NCBI GenBank assembly: GCA_001799895.1
Contig: MGUI01000007.1
Span: 1 to 64,000, forward strand
Source: Elusimicrobia bacterium GWD2_63_28
Lineage (GTDB): Bacteria; Elusimicrobiota; Elusimicrobia; Elusimicrobiales; UBA9959
DNA: 64,000 nt
Reading direction: 5' to 3'
Shown here piece by piece: positions 7,653 to 15,858 of this stretch. The notes beneath the pieces are model-generated. The model was given only the letters and a program-made list of their open reading frames with translations, was not told the origin of the DNA and did no database searches. Position numbers and translations under genes: made by a program. How positions within the stretch are numbered: the first letter of the stretch is position 1; the number at the start of each line of letters is the position of its first letter.

Positions 7653-7956
7653 CAGGGAATTCGAAGCCAAGGTCCGCAACCGGGTGATAAAATTCCCGGC
7701 GGTGGACGGCCTGACCGAGCTGGAGCTGGGCTCCATCGTCGCCCAGGTGGAAGACAAGATCAACAAGATAGAGGCCAAGATGAACATCGTGGACAGCTCC
7801 AAGCTGGCCATCCTGGCCGCCTTCGACTTCGCCGTCGAACTGAACAACCTCAAGCAGAAGTCTGAGACCAACCGCGAGGCCGATTCCCGGAAGCTGGAGC
7901 AAATGGTTTCCGCGCTGGAAGCCACGCTGGGAGAAGAGGCTGCCCCGGAAAAATAA
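7645..7956 (+). CDS. zapA: ZapA-like cell division protein
   Basis: The 103-residue protein has the ZapA pattern: an N-terminal beta segment (REFEAKVRNRVIKF), a helix, then KLAILAAFDFAVELNNLK, which corresponds to the conserved ZapA segment xLAxLAALNIAxEL, and a C-terminal coiled coil. ZapA bundles FtsZ filaments at the division ring and acts in the cytoplasm. The start overlaps the end of the coiled-coil gene by 8 bases. RarA follows after 16 bases, so cell division and DNA-repair genes probably share one transcript. Confidence 0.75.
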   Translation: MNSREFEAKVRNRVIKFPAVDGLTELELGSIVAQVEDKINKIEAKMNIVDSSKLAILAAFDFAVELNNLKQKSETNREADSRKLEQMVSALEATLGEEAAPEK

Positions 7957-7972
7957 CCCCCGGCGGTTTTCT

Positions 7973-9304
7973 ATGTCCGAATCACTTTTCGAAGAAAAGC
8001 CAGCCGTCCCCGAGCCCGAGGGAGGCCCTGCCTATTCCCCGCTGGCCGCGCGCCTGGCGCCCAAAGAACTCGACGAGTTCGCCGGCCAGGAGGAGATACT
8101 CGGGCCGGGCAAGCTGCTGCGCCGCGCCATCGAGGCCGACAACCTTAAATCAGCCGTGTTCTTCGGCCCGCCCGGCTGCGGCAAGACCGCCCTGGCCCGT
8201 TACATAGCTTCCCGCGCCAACGCCAAAGTCTTCGAGCTGAACGCCGTCATGGCCGGCGTGCCCGACCTCAGGAAGATCATCGAGTATTCGCGAGGCCTGG
8301 GCTCCGGCCTGGCCAGCCGCCAGCGCGTGCTGCTGGTGCTCGACGAGATTCACCATTTCAACCGCACCCAGCAGGACGTGCTGCTGCCCTCCGTGGAGAA
8401 GGGGGAGATAATCCTGGTGGGTATGACCACGGAGAACCCGTTCTTCTACATCAACCAGGCGCTGCTGAGCCGGTTCATCGTGGTGGAGTTCAAGCCGCTG
8501 CAGTTCGCGCACCTCTCCGACATCTTCGACAGGGCGCTGACGCACGCGGACGGGCTCGCCAATCTGAAGCCGGAAGTCACTCCGGAAGCCAAGAAATACC
8601 TGGTTGAAAATTCCTCCGGAGACGCCCGCCGCCTGCTGAACGCCCTGGAGCTGGGCGTGGTAACCACCAAGCCCGGTAAAAGCGGCAAGCGCGTGATAGA
8701 CGAGGCCGTGGCCCGGGAATCAATACAGCGCAGGAGCCTCCGCTACGACCGCAGCTCGGACGAGCATTACGATCATATCTCCGCTTTCATAAAGTCCATG
8801 CGCGGCTCCGACCCCGACGCGGCCGTCTACTGGCTGGCGAAAATGCTGGAGGCGGGCGAGGATCCCCGCTTCGTGGCGCGGCGTATCCTGATCTGCGCCT
8901 CGGAGGATGTGGGCAACGCCAATCCCATGGCGCTCGTTATGGCGCAGAGCGCCTTCAACTCCGCCCAGATGCTTGGCATGCCCGAGGCCCGCATCATACT
9001 GGCCCAGGCGGCCATCTACGTGGCCTGCTCTCCCAAGTCCAACGCCGCCTACCTGGCCGTCAACGAGGCGCAGGAAGAGGTTAAGAACGGCTTAGAGCGC
9101 GCCGTGCCCATGCATTTGCGCGACGGCTCCAAAGACGGGGAAGCCCTGGGGCACGGCAAGGGCTACAAGTACCCGCACGATTTCGAGAACCATTATGTCA
9201 GGCAGGAATACATGCCGGACCCGAAGACCTTCTACCGCCCGACGGAGCAGGGCTTCGAGGCCGAGATAGGCAAGCGCCTGAAGCGGCTGCGGGGGGAGAA
9301 ATGA
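7973..9304 (+). CDS. rarA: Replication-associated recombination protein A (RarA/MgsA), AAA+ ATPase
   Basis: The 443-residue protein has Walker A GPPGCGKTALA (Lys71), Walker B LVLDEIHHFN (Asp124), the sensor segment MTTENPFFYINQALLSR, and the RarA C-terminal tetramerisation region (SDEHYDHISAFIKSMRGSDPDAAVYWLAKML). RarA acts at stalled replication forks with SSB and RecA. Length and order match the family. The ATG follows a weak ribosome site 16 bases after zapA. The stop overlaps xseA by 4 bases (ATGA). Confidence 0.92.
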   Translation: MSESLFEEKPAVPEPEGGPAYSPLAARLAPKELDEFAGQEEILGPGKLLRRAIEADNLKSAVFFGPPGCGKTALARYIASRANAKVFELNAVMAGVPDLRKIIEYSRGLGSGLASRQRVLLVLDEIHHFNRTQQDVLLPSVEKGEIILVGMTTENPFFYINQALLSRFIVVEFKPLQFAHLSDIFDRALTHADGLANLKPEVTPEAKKYLVENSSGDARRLLNALELGVVTTKPGKSGKRVIDEAVARESIQRRSLRYDRSSDEHYDHISAFIKSMRGSDPDAAVYWLAKMLEAGEDPRFVARRILICASEDVGNANPMALVMAQSAFNSAQMLGMPEARIILAQAAIYVACSPKSNAAYLAVNEAQEEVKNGLERAVPMHLRDGSKDGEALGHGKGYKYPHDFENHYVRQEYMPDPKTFYRPTEQGFEAEIGKRLKRLRGEK

Positions 9305-10575
9305 CGGAGCCCAGGATTTACAGCGTCGGCGAGCTGAGCCGGGGCATAAAGAACCTGTTGGAAACCTCCTACCGTGAGATCTGGGTGGAAGGGGAGATCT
9401 CCGGCTACAAGGTCTACCCTTCGGGCCACGCTTATTTCGACCTGAAAGACGAGACTTCAAGCATCGCCTCGGTCCTGTTCAAGGGCTTCGGGGGCGCGCT
9501 GAAATTCGAGCCGCAGAGCGGCCTGCTGGTGCGGGCCAGGGGCAACGTAACCGCCTACGACAAGACCAGCAAGTACCAGCTGATGGTGAAGGAACTGCAG
9601 CCGGCCGGCATAGGCCCCCTGCAGCTGGCCTTCGAACAGCTCAAGAAGAAACTGGCCGGAGAGGGCCTTTTCGACCAGGGCCGCAAGCGTCCCATCCCGG
9701 CGCTTCCGCAGAAGATAGGCGTGGTCACCTCCCCGGCGGGCGCGGCCATCAGGGACATACTTTCCATCCTGAAGCGGCGCTACGCCAACCTCCATATCAT
9801 CATAGCCCCGGTCAAAGTGCAGGGCGAGGGCTCTAAAGAGGAAATCGCGCAGGCCATAAAGGACCTCAACGCCGGCTTCCCGGATATAGACGTCCTGCTC
9901 GTAGGGCGCGGCGGCGGCTCCATAGAGGACCTGTGGGCCTTCAACGAGGAGATAGTGGCCCGAGCGATAGCCGGGTCAAAGATCCCCGTTATTTCCTGCG
10001 TCGGGCACGAAACGGATTTCACCATAGCGGATTTCGTGGCCGACTTGCGCGCCCCTACGCCCTCGGCCGCGGCCGAGCTGGTGGTCAAGAGCAAGGAAGA
10101 GCTGGCGGCCACTATCGCCGGCCTGGAGCGGAGACTGCTGCAGAGCCTGCGCATCTACTACGAGAATCTGCAGGGCAAGTTCCGCCGCCTGGTTTCAAGC
10201 AGGCCGATGGTGAACCCGCTGGTGCTGCTGGAGCGGCCCCTGCAGCGCCTGGACCAGGCGACCGAGGGGCTTTATGACGCTTCCTCGGAGCGGCTGCGCC
10301 GGGCGTCGGAAAAATTGAATCTGCAGACCGCCAAGCTTAACGCACTGAGCCCGCTCTTCCCGCTGCGGAAGGGCTACGCTATCGTCAAGGACGCCAAGGG
10401 CAAAGCCGTGAAGACGGCGGCAACGCTGGCGCCGGGCGACCGCCTCTCGCTGCAGTTCTCCGAGGGCAAGGCGCAGGCCGAAGTGGTGGACAACGGGGGC
10501 GCGGCCGCGGACAAACCCCGCGCGCAGAAAAAGGGAGCCGGCAAGGCCGGCCCGGACCAGGAGACTTTATGGTGA
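9301..10575 (+). CDS. xseA: Exodeoxyribonuclease VII large subunit
   Basis: The 424-residue protein has an N-terminal OB fold (about 1-100: VGELSRGIKNLLE, VWVEGEISGYK), the catalytic segment VGRGGGSIEDLWAFNEE and CVGHETDFTIADFVADLRAPTPS, followed by a long coiled coil and a C-terminal barrel. ExoVII degrades single-stranded DNA in both directions and takes part in mismatch repair and crosslink processing. It overlaps rarA by 4 bases and xseB by 7 bases. Confidence 0.95.
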   Translation: MTEPRIYSVGELSRGIKNLLETSYREIWVEGEISGYKVYPSGHAYFDLKDETSSIASVLFKGFGGALKFEPQSGLLVRARGNVTAYDKTSKYQLMVKELQPAGIGPLQLAFEQLKKKLAGEGLFDQGRKRPIPALPQKIGVVTSPAGAAIRDILSILKRRYANLHIIIAPVKVQGEGSKEEIAQAIKDLNAGFPDIDVLLVGRGGGSIEDLWAFNEEIVARAIAGSKIPVISCVGHETDFTIADFVADLRAPTPSAAAELVVKSKEELAATIAGLERRLLQSLRIYYENLQGKFRRLVSSRPMVNPLVLLERPLQRLDQATEGLYDASSERLRRASEKLNLQTAKLNALSPLFPLRKGYAIVKDAKGKAVKTAATLAPGDRLSLQFSEGKAQAEVVDNGGAAADKPRAQKKGAGKAGPDQETLW

Positions 10576-10817
10576 AAAAAACTGAAGGCGGCGGCTTCGA
10601 AGAGAAACTGGCCAAGCTCGAAGACATAGTCGGCAAGCTGGAAGACGAGAACACCCCGATAGAGGAGTCGCTCACCCTTTTCGAGGAGGGCGTGACCATC
10701 TCCAAGGAGCTTTCCGTGAAGCTCGAGGAAGTGAAGCGCAAGATCGAGGTCCTGAAGAAGGACGCCGAAGGCAAGCTCAAACTCGAGCAGTTCGAAGACG
10801 AAGACCGGGAAAAGTGA
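10569..10817 (+). CDS. xseB: Exodeoxyribonuclease VII small subunit
   Basis: The 82-residue protein has the XseB pattern FEEKLAKLEDIVGKLE...LEESLTLFEEGV..SKELSVKLEE. XseB wraps around the XseA coiled coil to build the active complex. It overlaps xseA by 7 bases and ends the operon. An imperfect hairpin at 10871-10910 follows. Confidence 0.95.
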   Translation: MVKKTEGGGFEEKLAKLEDIVGKLEDENTPIEESLTLFEEGVTISKELSVKLEEVKRKIEVLKKDAEGKLKLEQFEDEDREK

Positions 10818-10870
10818 CGGAAAGCCTGACCGGCTTTACGCTTTGCTTTTGCCGCGCCGTTTCGCCTAAT

Positions 10871-10910
10871 GCGGGGTCTTCCGAGGTCCGGGTTTTTTAC
10901 AAGACCCCGC
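10871..10910. repeat. Perfect 10-base inverted repeat between xseB and the SGNH gene
   Basis: GCGGGGTCTT and AAGACCCCGC flank a 20-base spacer that contains TTTTTT. The stem could end xseB transcription, but no T-run follows the stem, so it is not called a terminator. Confidence 0.45.
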
Positions 10911-10938
10911 CAACACTGGAAATTCCCATTCCCCGCAG

Positions 10939-12018
10939 ATGATGCAAAAAGCCCCAAATAATTTCTTTCTCCGCCTGAAGACTGGCGCGGCGCTGCTGGT
11001 CAGCGCGGCTATCTTCGCGGCCGTATTTGAAGCCGCGGTTTCTTTCCTGATGCTCCGGGGGCTGACCCCGGGCGCTCCGGACGCTCTCCTCGCTTTCTTC
11101 AGGGGCTACTACTGGGCTTCCCCGTACCGCCATTACCTGCAGTTCGACCCGGAGTGCGCCGTCTACGACGCGCGCGTCTTTTACCGGTTGAAGACGGGCG
11201 CCTGCTTCCACAGCGGGGCCAGGTTCCGGAACCATTACTCCATAAACAGCCTGGGCACGCGCGACGACGAACTTTCCCTCGTGGCTCCCGAGATCGTAAC
11301 GCTAGGGGATTCTCACACGATGGGCTGGGGCGTGGCCCAGGAAGATTCGTACCCGCAGCTCCTGGAGCGGCGGACCGGCAGGCGGGTGCTCAACATGGGC
11401 GTCTCTTCGTTCGGGACCGCCCGGGAACTTGAGTTCCTTATGCGCGCCGACCTCCGAGGCCTCCGGTACCTGGTGATACAATATAACGACAACGACCTGG
11501 AGGAGAACCTCGCCTACCTGTCCAGAAAAAGAAGGCCGGGCCTGCGCCCGGAGGAGGACTGGAAATCGCTGTCAGAACAGGTGGGGAGCAGCGGGTATTT
11601 CCCCGGGGCACACCTGGCGAGGATGGCGGTATTTGCGAGGGAGAACTTCAAGGGCCGGAGGAAAACTCCGGAAGCAGGGCCTGTAACTCACGCCTGGGCA
11701 TTCATGTCCGTGCTGGGCAAGTTCCTGGACAGGCCAGAACTGCGGGGGGTGAAGGTGCTGGTTTTTTCCGTCAATAACTCCCACGGCGGCGGGAGCGCAC
11801 CGCGTTTCCGTTTAGACGGGGCGCTGAAGCCTCTTCTTTCAGCGGGTAAGTTCTCCAGGTTTGCGGGGAGGGTGACCGTGCTATCCGCGGGCGCGGAGCT
11901 TGACGAGCCTGCCTGCAGGCACCTGATAGACAACCATATAAACGCGGAAGGCCACCGCCGGGCGGCGGGCGCTCTGCTGCCTTACCTGGCCGGCTCCGGC
12001 GCACAAGGCGGCGGCTAG
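10939..12018 (+). CDS. Membrane-anchored SGNH/GDSL-type hydrolase
   Basis: The 359-residue protein has one N-terminal membrane segment (about 14-37) and an outward hydrolase domain. SGNH features are LGDSHTMGWG with Ser125, a GVSSFGT block (Gly), YNDNDLEEN (Asn) and the C-terminal DNHINAEGH (Asp331, His333). This DxH spacing resembles the O-acetyltransferase/esterase branch of the family (AlgJ/AlgX, DUF1574-like). It could act on polysaccharide acetyl groups; the substrate is unknown. A second ATG is one codon downstream. It converges on argH with a 4-base overlap of the two stop codons (12015-12018), and no terminator was seen between them. Confidence 0.7.
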   Translation: MMQKAPNNFFLRLKTGAALLVSAAIFAAVFEAAVSFLMLRGLTPGAPDALLAFFRGYYWASPYRHYLQFDPECAVYDARVFYRLKTGACFHSGARFRNHYSINSLGTRDDELSLVAPEIVTLGDSHTMGWGVAQEDSYPQLLERRTGRRVLNMGVSSFGTARELEFLMRADLRGLRYLVIQYNDNDLEENLAYLSRKRRPGLRPEEDWKSLSEQVGSSGYFPGAHLARMAVFARENFKGRRKTPEAGPVTHAWAFMSVLGKFLDRPELRGVKVLVFSVNNSHGGGSAPRFRLDGALKPLLSAGKFSRFAGRVTVLSAGAELDEPACRHLIDNHINAEGHRRAAGALLPYLAGSGAQGGG

Positions 12019-13190
12019 CGAAACTTTTCTCCTACCTTGCGGTAGGCGTCCCTAAAAGGCATTCCCGACTTTACCAATCTGTAGGCTTCCTCGGTGGCGA
12101 ACAGTTCCGGGGCCGGCACGCAGCGCTCACTGTCGAACTTTAAACCGGCCGTAACCGTGGCCATGATGTTCAGCGAGGCCAGCGCCGTGTCCAGGCAGGC
12201 GAACAGCGGGCCCTTGGCCAGCTGCGCGTCGCGGTTGTAGCCCGAGATAAGGTTCCCCGCCAGCGACAGCGCCTTGAATTCCTCGCCCAGCACCACGTGG
12301 TACTTGCCGCGCACCAGCTCCAGCACGTCGGGGTTCTTCTTCTGCGGCATGATGGAGCTGCCGGTGCAGAAGGCCCCGGGCAGAGTTACAAAGCCGAACT
12401 CCGGCGTGCTGAACAGCACCAGGTCAGTGGCCAGCTTATTGAGGGTCAGCATGATCTGCGAGCAGAGGTGCATGACGGCCGGCTCGAACTTGCTGCGCGT
12501 GAACTGGGCGTAGATGGGGTTCTCTATGGCCCGGTCGAAGCCCATCAGTTTTGCGCTGTAGGATTTGTCGATGTTCAGCACCGGTACGCCGAAGCCGGCG
12601 GCCGAGCCGAGCGGCGACTGGTCCATTATTTTTATCAGCGCGTCGGCCAGGCGGGCGTCGTCCGCCGCCGCGGCCGCGAAGCATCCTATCCAGGTCCCTA
12701 CCGTAGTGGGCATGGCCCGGCGCGTATGGGTATAGCCGGGCATGGGGAGGCGGCCCTGCTTCTTCGACAGGTCCTGCGCGGCCCCGGCAAGGGCGGCCAG
12801 CCGGGCCTTCAGTTCCGTAAGCGCCTCGCGCTCGTAAAGCCGCAGCGCCGTGAGCACCTGGTCGTTGCGGGAGCGGCCGGTATGCACCTTCTTGCCGGCC
12901 TCGCCGCAGCGCGCCGTCAGCCAGTTCTCTATGGCAGTGTGGCAGTCCTCGTCCTCCCGCTTTATGACGAACTTGCCCTTGGCGTCCAGCGCCGCTATGG
13001 CCTTGAGCCCGGCGCTGATATCAGCCAGCTCTTTGGCGGTCAGCAGCCCGGCCTTGCGCAGGGCCTTAGCGTGCGCCAGAGACGCCGCACAGTCGTGCTT
13101 GACCAGCCGGCGGTCGAGGAGATAATCGTCCCCGACGGTAAAGGACTCTATGTCCTTGTTAAGGCCGCCGCCTTTGTCCCAGAGTTTCAT
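12015..13190 (-). CDS. argH: Argininosuccinate lyase, short form
   Basis: The 391-residue protein catalyses the last step of arginine synthesis, splitting argininosuccinate into arginine and fumarate. Fumarase-superfamily signature [12 protein letters not shown] (active Ser loop), TGRSRNDQ and PGYTH are present. It differs from the usual 460-residue ArgH: the N terminus reads [14 protein letters not shown] where GGRF is normal, the PGYTHLQRAQP block reads [11 protein letters not shown], and the chain ends at RKVGEKFR, about 60 residues short. The key residues remain, so activity is expected. The start overlaps the argG stop by 4 bases, forming an argGH operon under the ARG boxes at 14466-14501. 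Confidence 0.9.
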   Translation of the reverse strand: MKLWDKGGGLNKDIESFTVGDDYLLDRRLVKHDCAASLAHAKALRKAGLLTAKELADISAGLKAIAALDAKGKFVIKREDEDCHTAIENWLTARCGEAGKKVHTGRSRNDQVLTALRLYEREALTELKARLAALAGAAQDLSKKQGRLPMPGYTHTRRAMPTTVGTWIGCFAAAAADDARLADALIKIMDQSPLGSAAGFGVPVLNIDKSYSAKLMGFDRAIENPIYAQFTRSKFEPAVMHLCSQIMLTLNKLATDLVLFSTPEFGFVTLPGAFCTGSSIMPQKKNPDVLELVRGKYHVVLGEEFKALSLAGNLISGYNRDAQLAKGPLFACLDTALASLNIMATVTAGLKFDSERCVPAPELFATEEAYRLVKSGMPFRDAYRKVGEKFR

Positions 13191-14425
13191 TTCGCGCTCC
13201 GTCTTTTCATGATGGCGCTGTGGGCCATCAGGCGGGTGGCGTGGATCTTTATGAAGCCCTCAGAGTCCTTCTGGTTGAAGCCTCCCTCTATGTCCATGCT
13301 CGAGAGGTTCTTGTCGTAGAGCGAGCTCGGGCTGTGGCGGCCGGTGATGATGATGTTGCCCTTGTAGAGCTTGAGGTTCACGGTGCCGTCTATGGCCTCC
13401 TGGCTCTTGTCCAGCGCGGCGCGCAGGAAATCCATCTCGGGGCTGAACCAGAAGCCGTTATAGATGAGCTCGGCGAACTTGGGCGACAGCATGTCCCGCA
13501 GGCGCATCACCTCGCGGTCCATGGCTATGCCTTCTATATCCTTGTGCGCCGCCAGCAGTATGGCGCCGCCGGGGGTTTCGTACACGCCGCGCGACTTGAT
13601 GCCCACAAAGCGGTTCTCTACCATGTCCAGCCGGCCCACGCCGTTGCGGCTGCCCAGGTCGTTGAGCATCATGAAGAGCTTGAGCGGGTCTTTCTCGCTG
13701 CGGCCGGTGTCGAGGTTGGTCACCTTCACCGGGACGCCGTCCTTGAACTGTATGCTCATCCGGGTGGGCTTGTTCGGGGCCTTCTCGGGCGAGACGGTCT
13801 TGGAGTAAATATCCTCGGCGCATTCGTGCGCGGGATCTTCCAGGATGCCCGCCTCGTGGCTGATATGCAGCAAATTGTCGTCTTCGCTGTAGGGCTTTTT
13901 TATCGTAGAGCTTATCTCTATGCCTTTCTCTTTGGCGTAGTTGATGAGGTCGGTGCGGCCCTTGAACTGGTTGAGGAAAGACTGCATCTTCCACGGGGCC
14001 AGCACTTTGATGGCGGGGTTCAGGGCGTAGTAACCCAGCTCAAAGCGCACCTGGTCGTTGCCTTTGCCCGTGGCGCCGTGCGAGACGAAGGCGGCGCCCT
14101 CTTTGGCGGCTATCTCTATGTGGCGCTTGGCTATCAGCGGCCGCGCGGCGGCGGTGCCCAGCAAATAGCGGCCCTCGTATACGGCGTTGGCCTTGAAGAT
14201 GGGGAAGATGTAATCGGTGACGAGTTCCTTCCTGAGGTCCTCGATGTAAACTTTCTTGGCGCCCACTTTAAGCGCCTTGCGCTTGGCGGCCTGGAAATCC
14301 CCGGCCTGGCCGACGTCGGCGATGTAGGCTATCACCTCGTAGCCCTGTTCGATGAGCCACTTGAGTATCACCGAAGTATCCAGCCCGCCGCTGTAAGCCA
14401 GCACCACTTTCTTGTTCTCTTTCAT
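13187..14425 (-). CDS. argG: Argininosuccinate synthase
   Basis: The 412-residue protein begins [20 protein letters not shown], the PP-loop ATP pyrophosphatase motif. It also has the conserved [15 protein letters not shown] and the [25 protein letters not shown] block. It joins citrulline and aspartate with ATP to make argininosuccinate in the cytoplasm. Length is normal. The start is set by AAGGAGAG upstream of the ATG. It is the first gene of argGH, with its promoter at 14473-14501 lying inside the ArgR operator. Confidence 0.97.
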   Translation of the reverse strand: MKENKKVVLAYSGGLDTSVILKWLIEQGYEVIAYIADVGQAGDFQAAKRKALKVGAKKVYIEDLRKELVTDYIFPIFKANAVYEGRYLLGTAAARPLIAKRHIEIAAKEGAAFVSHGATGKGNDQVRFELGYYALNPAIKVLAPWKMQSFLNQFKGRTDLINYAKEKGIEISSTIKKPYSEDDNLLHISHEAGILEDPAHECAEDIYSKTVSPEKAPNKPTRMSIQFKDGVPVKVTNLDTGRSEKDPLKLFMMLNDLGSRNGVGRLDMVENRFVGIKSRGVYETPGGAILLAAHKDIEGIAMDREVMRLRDMLSPKFAELIYNGFWFSPEMDFLRAALDKSQEAIDGTVNLKLYKGNIIITGRHSPSSLYDKNLSSMDIEGGFNQKDSEGFIKIHATRLMAHSAIMKRRSAK

Positions 14426-14465
14426 GCTTGTTCTCTCCTTATATATAGCCGGGACTGCCCGCGTC

Positions 14466-14494
14466 TTGTATAACTATACAAAATACTGTATAAT
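14466..14494 (+). promoter_or_regulatory. argR promoter
   Basis: TTGTAT (14466-14471), 17 bases, TATAAT (14489-14494). Both boxes are inside the ARG boxes, so ArgR would repress itself. Confidence 0.7.
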
Positions 14495-14500
14495 TATACA
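14466..14500. promoter_or_regulatory. Double ARG box (ArgR operator)
   Basis: Two AT-rich palindromes, TTGTATAACTATACAA (14466-14481) and TGTATAATTATACA (14487-14500), have centres 20 bases apart, about two helical turns, the spacing expected for an ArgR hexamer. They lie between divergent argG and argR and cover both promoters. Confidence 0.85.
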
Positions 14501-14501
14501 A
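14473..14501 (-). promoter_or_regulatory. argGH promoter
   Basis: Read on the minus strand: TTGTAT (14501-14496), 17 bases, TATAGT (14478-14473). Its boxes mirror the argR promoter through the same palindromes, so one bound ArgR would close both directions. Confidence 0.68.
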
Positions 14502-14525
14502 TAGCGGATCGGGGACAGGACGAAA

Positions 14526-14972
14526 ATGAACAAGACAGAACGCATCTACGCCATACGCAAGATAATAGCCTCGGGCGCGGTAGGCAGTCAGGAAGACCTG
14601 CGCCGGGAACTGGCCAGGGAAGGCTGCCGGGTGACGCAGGCCACGCTCTCGCGCGACCTCAAGGACCTGGGCGCCTCCTGGGTGCCGGGGCCGGGCGGCG
14701 GCCGCTACGCCCTGACGGCGCCGGGCGCCGTGCCCCCGCTGCGCACGCTGCTGGGCGCCAGCGTCACTGATATCGCCGCCAACGAAACCCTGGTCCTCAT
14801 CCGCACCCTGCCGGGCGCGGCCGGCACCGTGGCCGAGTTCCTGGACTCCCAGCGGCTGCCCGAGATCCTGGGCACGGTGGCCGGGGACAATACCGTGCTG
14901 GTGATCCCCGCCAGCGTCCGCAAAGTGGGCGCGCTCCTCTCGCTGCTGAAGACAAAACTTCTGGCCGCCTGA
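14526..14972 (+). CDS. argR: Arginine repressor
   Basis: The 148-residue protein has the ArgR winged-helix domain (residues 1-70: IRKIIASGAVGSQEDLRREL, VTQATLSRDLKDLG) and the C-terminal hexamerisation and arginine-binding domain (about 80-148, including the LPGAAGTVAEFLD and ILGTVAGDNTVLVI segments). It senses arginine and represses the arg genes. It is divergent from argGH and sits on a shared operator. A GGACAGGA ribosome site precedes the ATG, and a terminator follows at 14997-15028. Confidence 0.93.
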   Translation: MNKTERIYAIRKIIASGAVGSQEDLRRELAREGCRVTQATLSRDLKDLGASWVPGPGGGRYALTAPGAVPPLRTLLGASVTDIAANETLVLIRTLPGAAGTVAEFLDSQRLPEILGTVAGDNTVLVIPASVRKVGALLSLLKTKLLAA

Positions 14973-14996
14973 ACCGGGCGCCCATGGCGCATACGG

Positions 14997-15028
14997 AAAA
15001 ACCGCCGGTCTTTGGCCGGCGGTTTTTT
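14997..15028 (+). terminator. Rho-independent terminator after argR
   Basis: AAAACCGCCGG-TCTTTGG-CCGGCGGTTTTTT: perfect stem plus T-run, 25 bases after the argR stop. Confidence 0.9.
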
Positions 15029-15101
15029 GTTATCATAGGTAAATCCGGTGCAATTGTTTCGCCGAAAGTCTCCCGACGGGATGTTTTTCCGCTGAAAAGG
15101 C

Positions 15102-15845
15102 ATGATTAAAAAAAGACTTGATGTGGCCTGCGTCGAACGCGGGCTTTTTGAAAGCCGCGAGAGGGCGCTGCGCGCCATCATGGCGGGGCTGGTCCTGGTC
15201 AACGGCAGGCCCGCGGACAAAGCGGGCCAGGCGGTTAAAGAGGCCGACCTGATAGAGCTGGCGAAGAGCGACTGCCCCTATGTTTCCCGCGGCGGCCTGA
15301 AATTGAAGGGGGCCCTGGACGCTTTCAAGATAGACCCAGCCGGCAAGATCTGTATGGATATCGGCGTGGCCACCGGCGGCTTCACCGACTGTTTCCTGCA
15401 GGCCGGCGCCCCGAAGGTCTACGCCGTGGACGTCGGGGCGGGCCAGATACACGAGCGCATAAAGAACGACCCGCGCGTGATCTTCATGCCGGAGACCAAT
15501 GCCCGCTTTTTAAAGCCCGGCCTCTTTCCGGAGCGGCCGCAGCTCTGCGCCATAGACGTTTCCTTTATCTCCCTGAAGCTGATACTCGGCCCCGTCTTCG
15601 CCTCGATGGCCCCCGGCGGGCAGGTCATAGCTTTAGTAAAACCCCAGTTCGAACTGCAGGCTGCCGACCTCCGCAAGGGCATAGTCAAAGACGAGGAGAC
15701 GCGGCTGGGAGTGATGGACGGCATGCGCGCCTTCCTGAAAGAACAACTGCCGGGGGTAGGGGAGAAAGGCCTTGTCGATTCCCCCATAAAAGGCGCTAAA
15801 GGCAATTTGGAATTCCTCTGGCTGCTCGCCGCCCCGGAAGCTTAA
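15102..15845 (+). CDS. tlyA: TlyA family rRNA (cytidine-2'-O)-methyltransferase
   Basis: The 247-residue protein has an N-terminal S4 RNA-binding domain (1-65: KKRLDVACVERGLFESRERA) and an FtsJ-like SAM methyltransferase domain (DIGVATGGFTDCFLQAGA for SAM, YAVDVGAGQ, IDVSFISLKLIL). Family members methylate 2'-O of cytidines in 16S and/or 23S rRNA; the older name is hemolysin A. No signal peptide. A TATCAT box at 15030-15035 right after the argR terminator may be its -10. The prolyl oligopeptidase gene follows after 13 bases, probably in the same operon. Confidence 0.9.
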   Translation: MIKKRLDVACVERGLFESRERALRAIMAGLVLVNGRPADKAGQAVKEADLIELAKSDCPYVSRGGLKLKGALDAFKIDPAGKICMDIGVATGGFTDCFLQAGAPKVYAVDVGAGQIHERIKNDPRVIFMPETNARFLKPGLFPERPQLCAIDVSFISLKLILGPVFASMAPGGQVIALVKPQFELQAADLRKGIVKDEETRLGVMDGMRAFLKEQLPGVGEKGLVDSPIKGAKGNLEFLWLLAAPEA

Positions 15846-15858
15846 AACGGAGAACACT

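Noticed and set aside
13220-14473. Long antisense frame opposite argG
   Set aside because: Same shadow effect; argG is recognised beyond doubt on the other strand.
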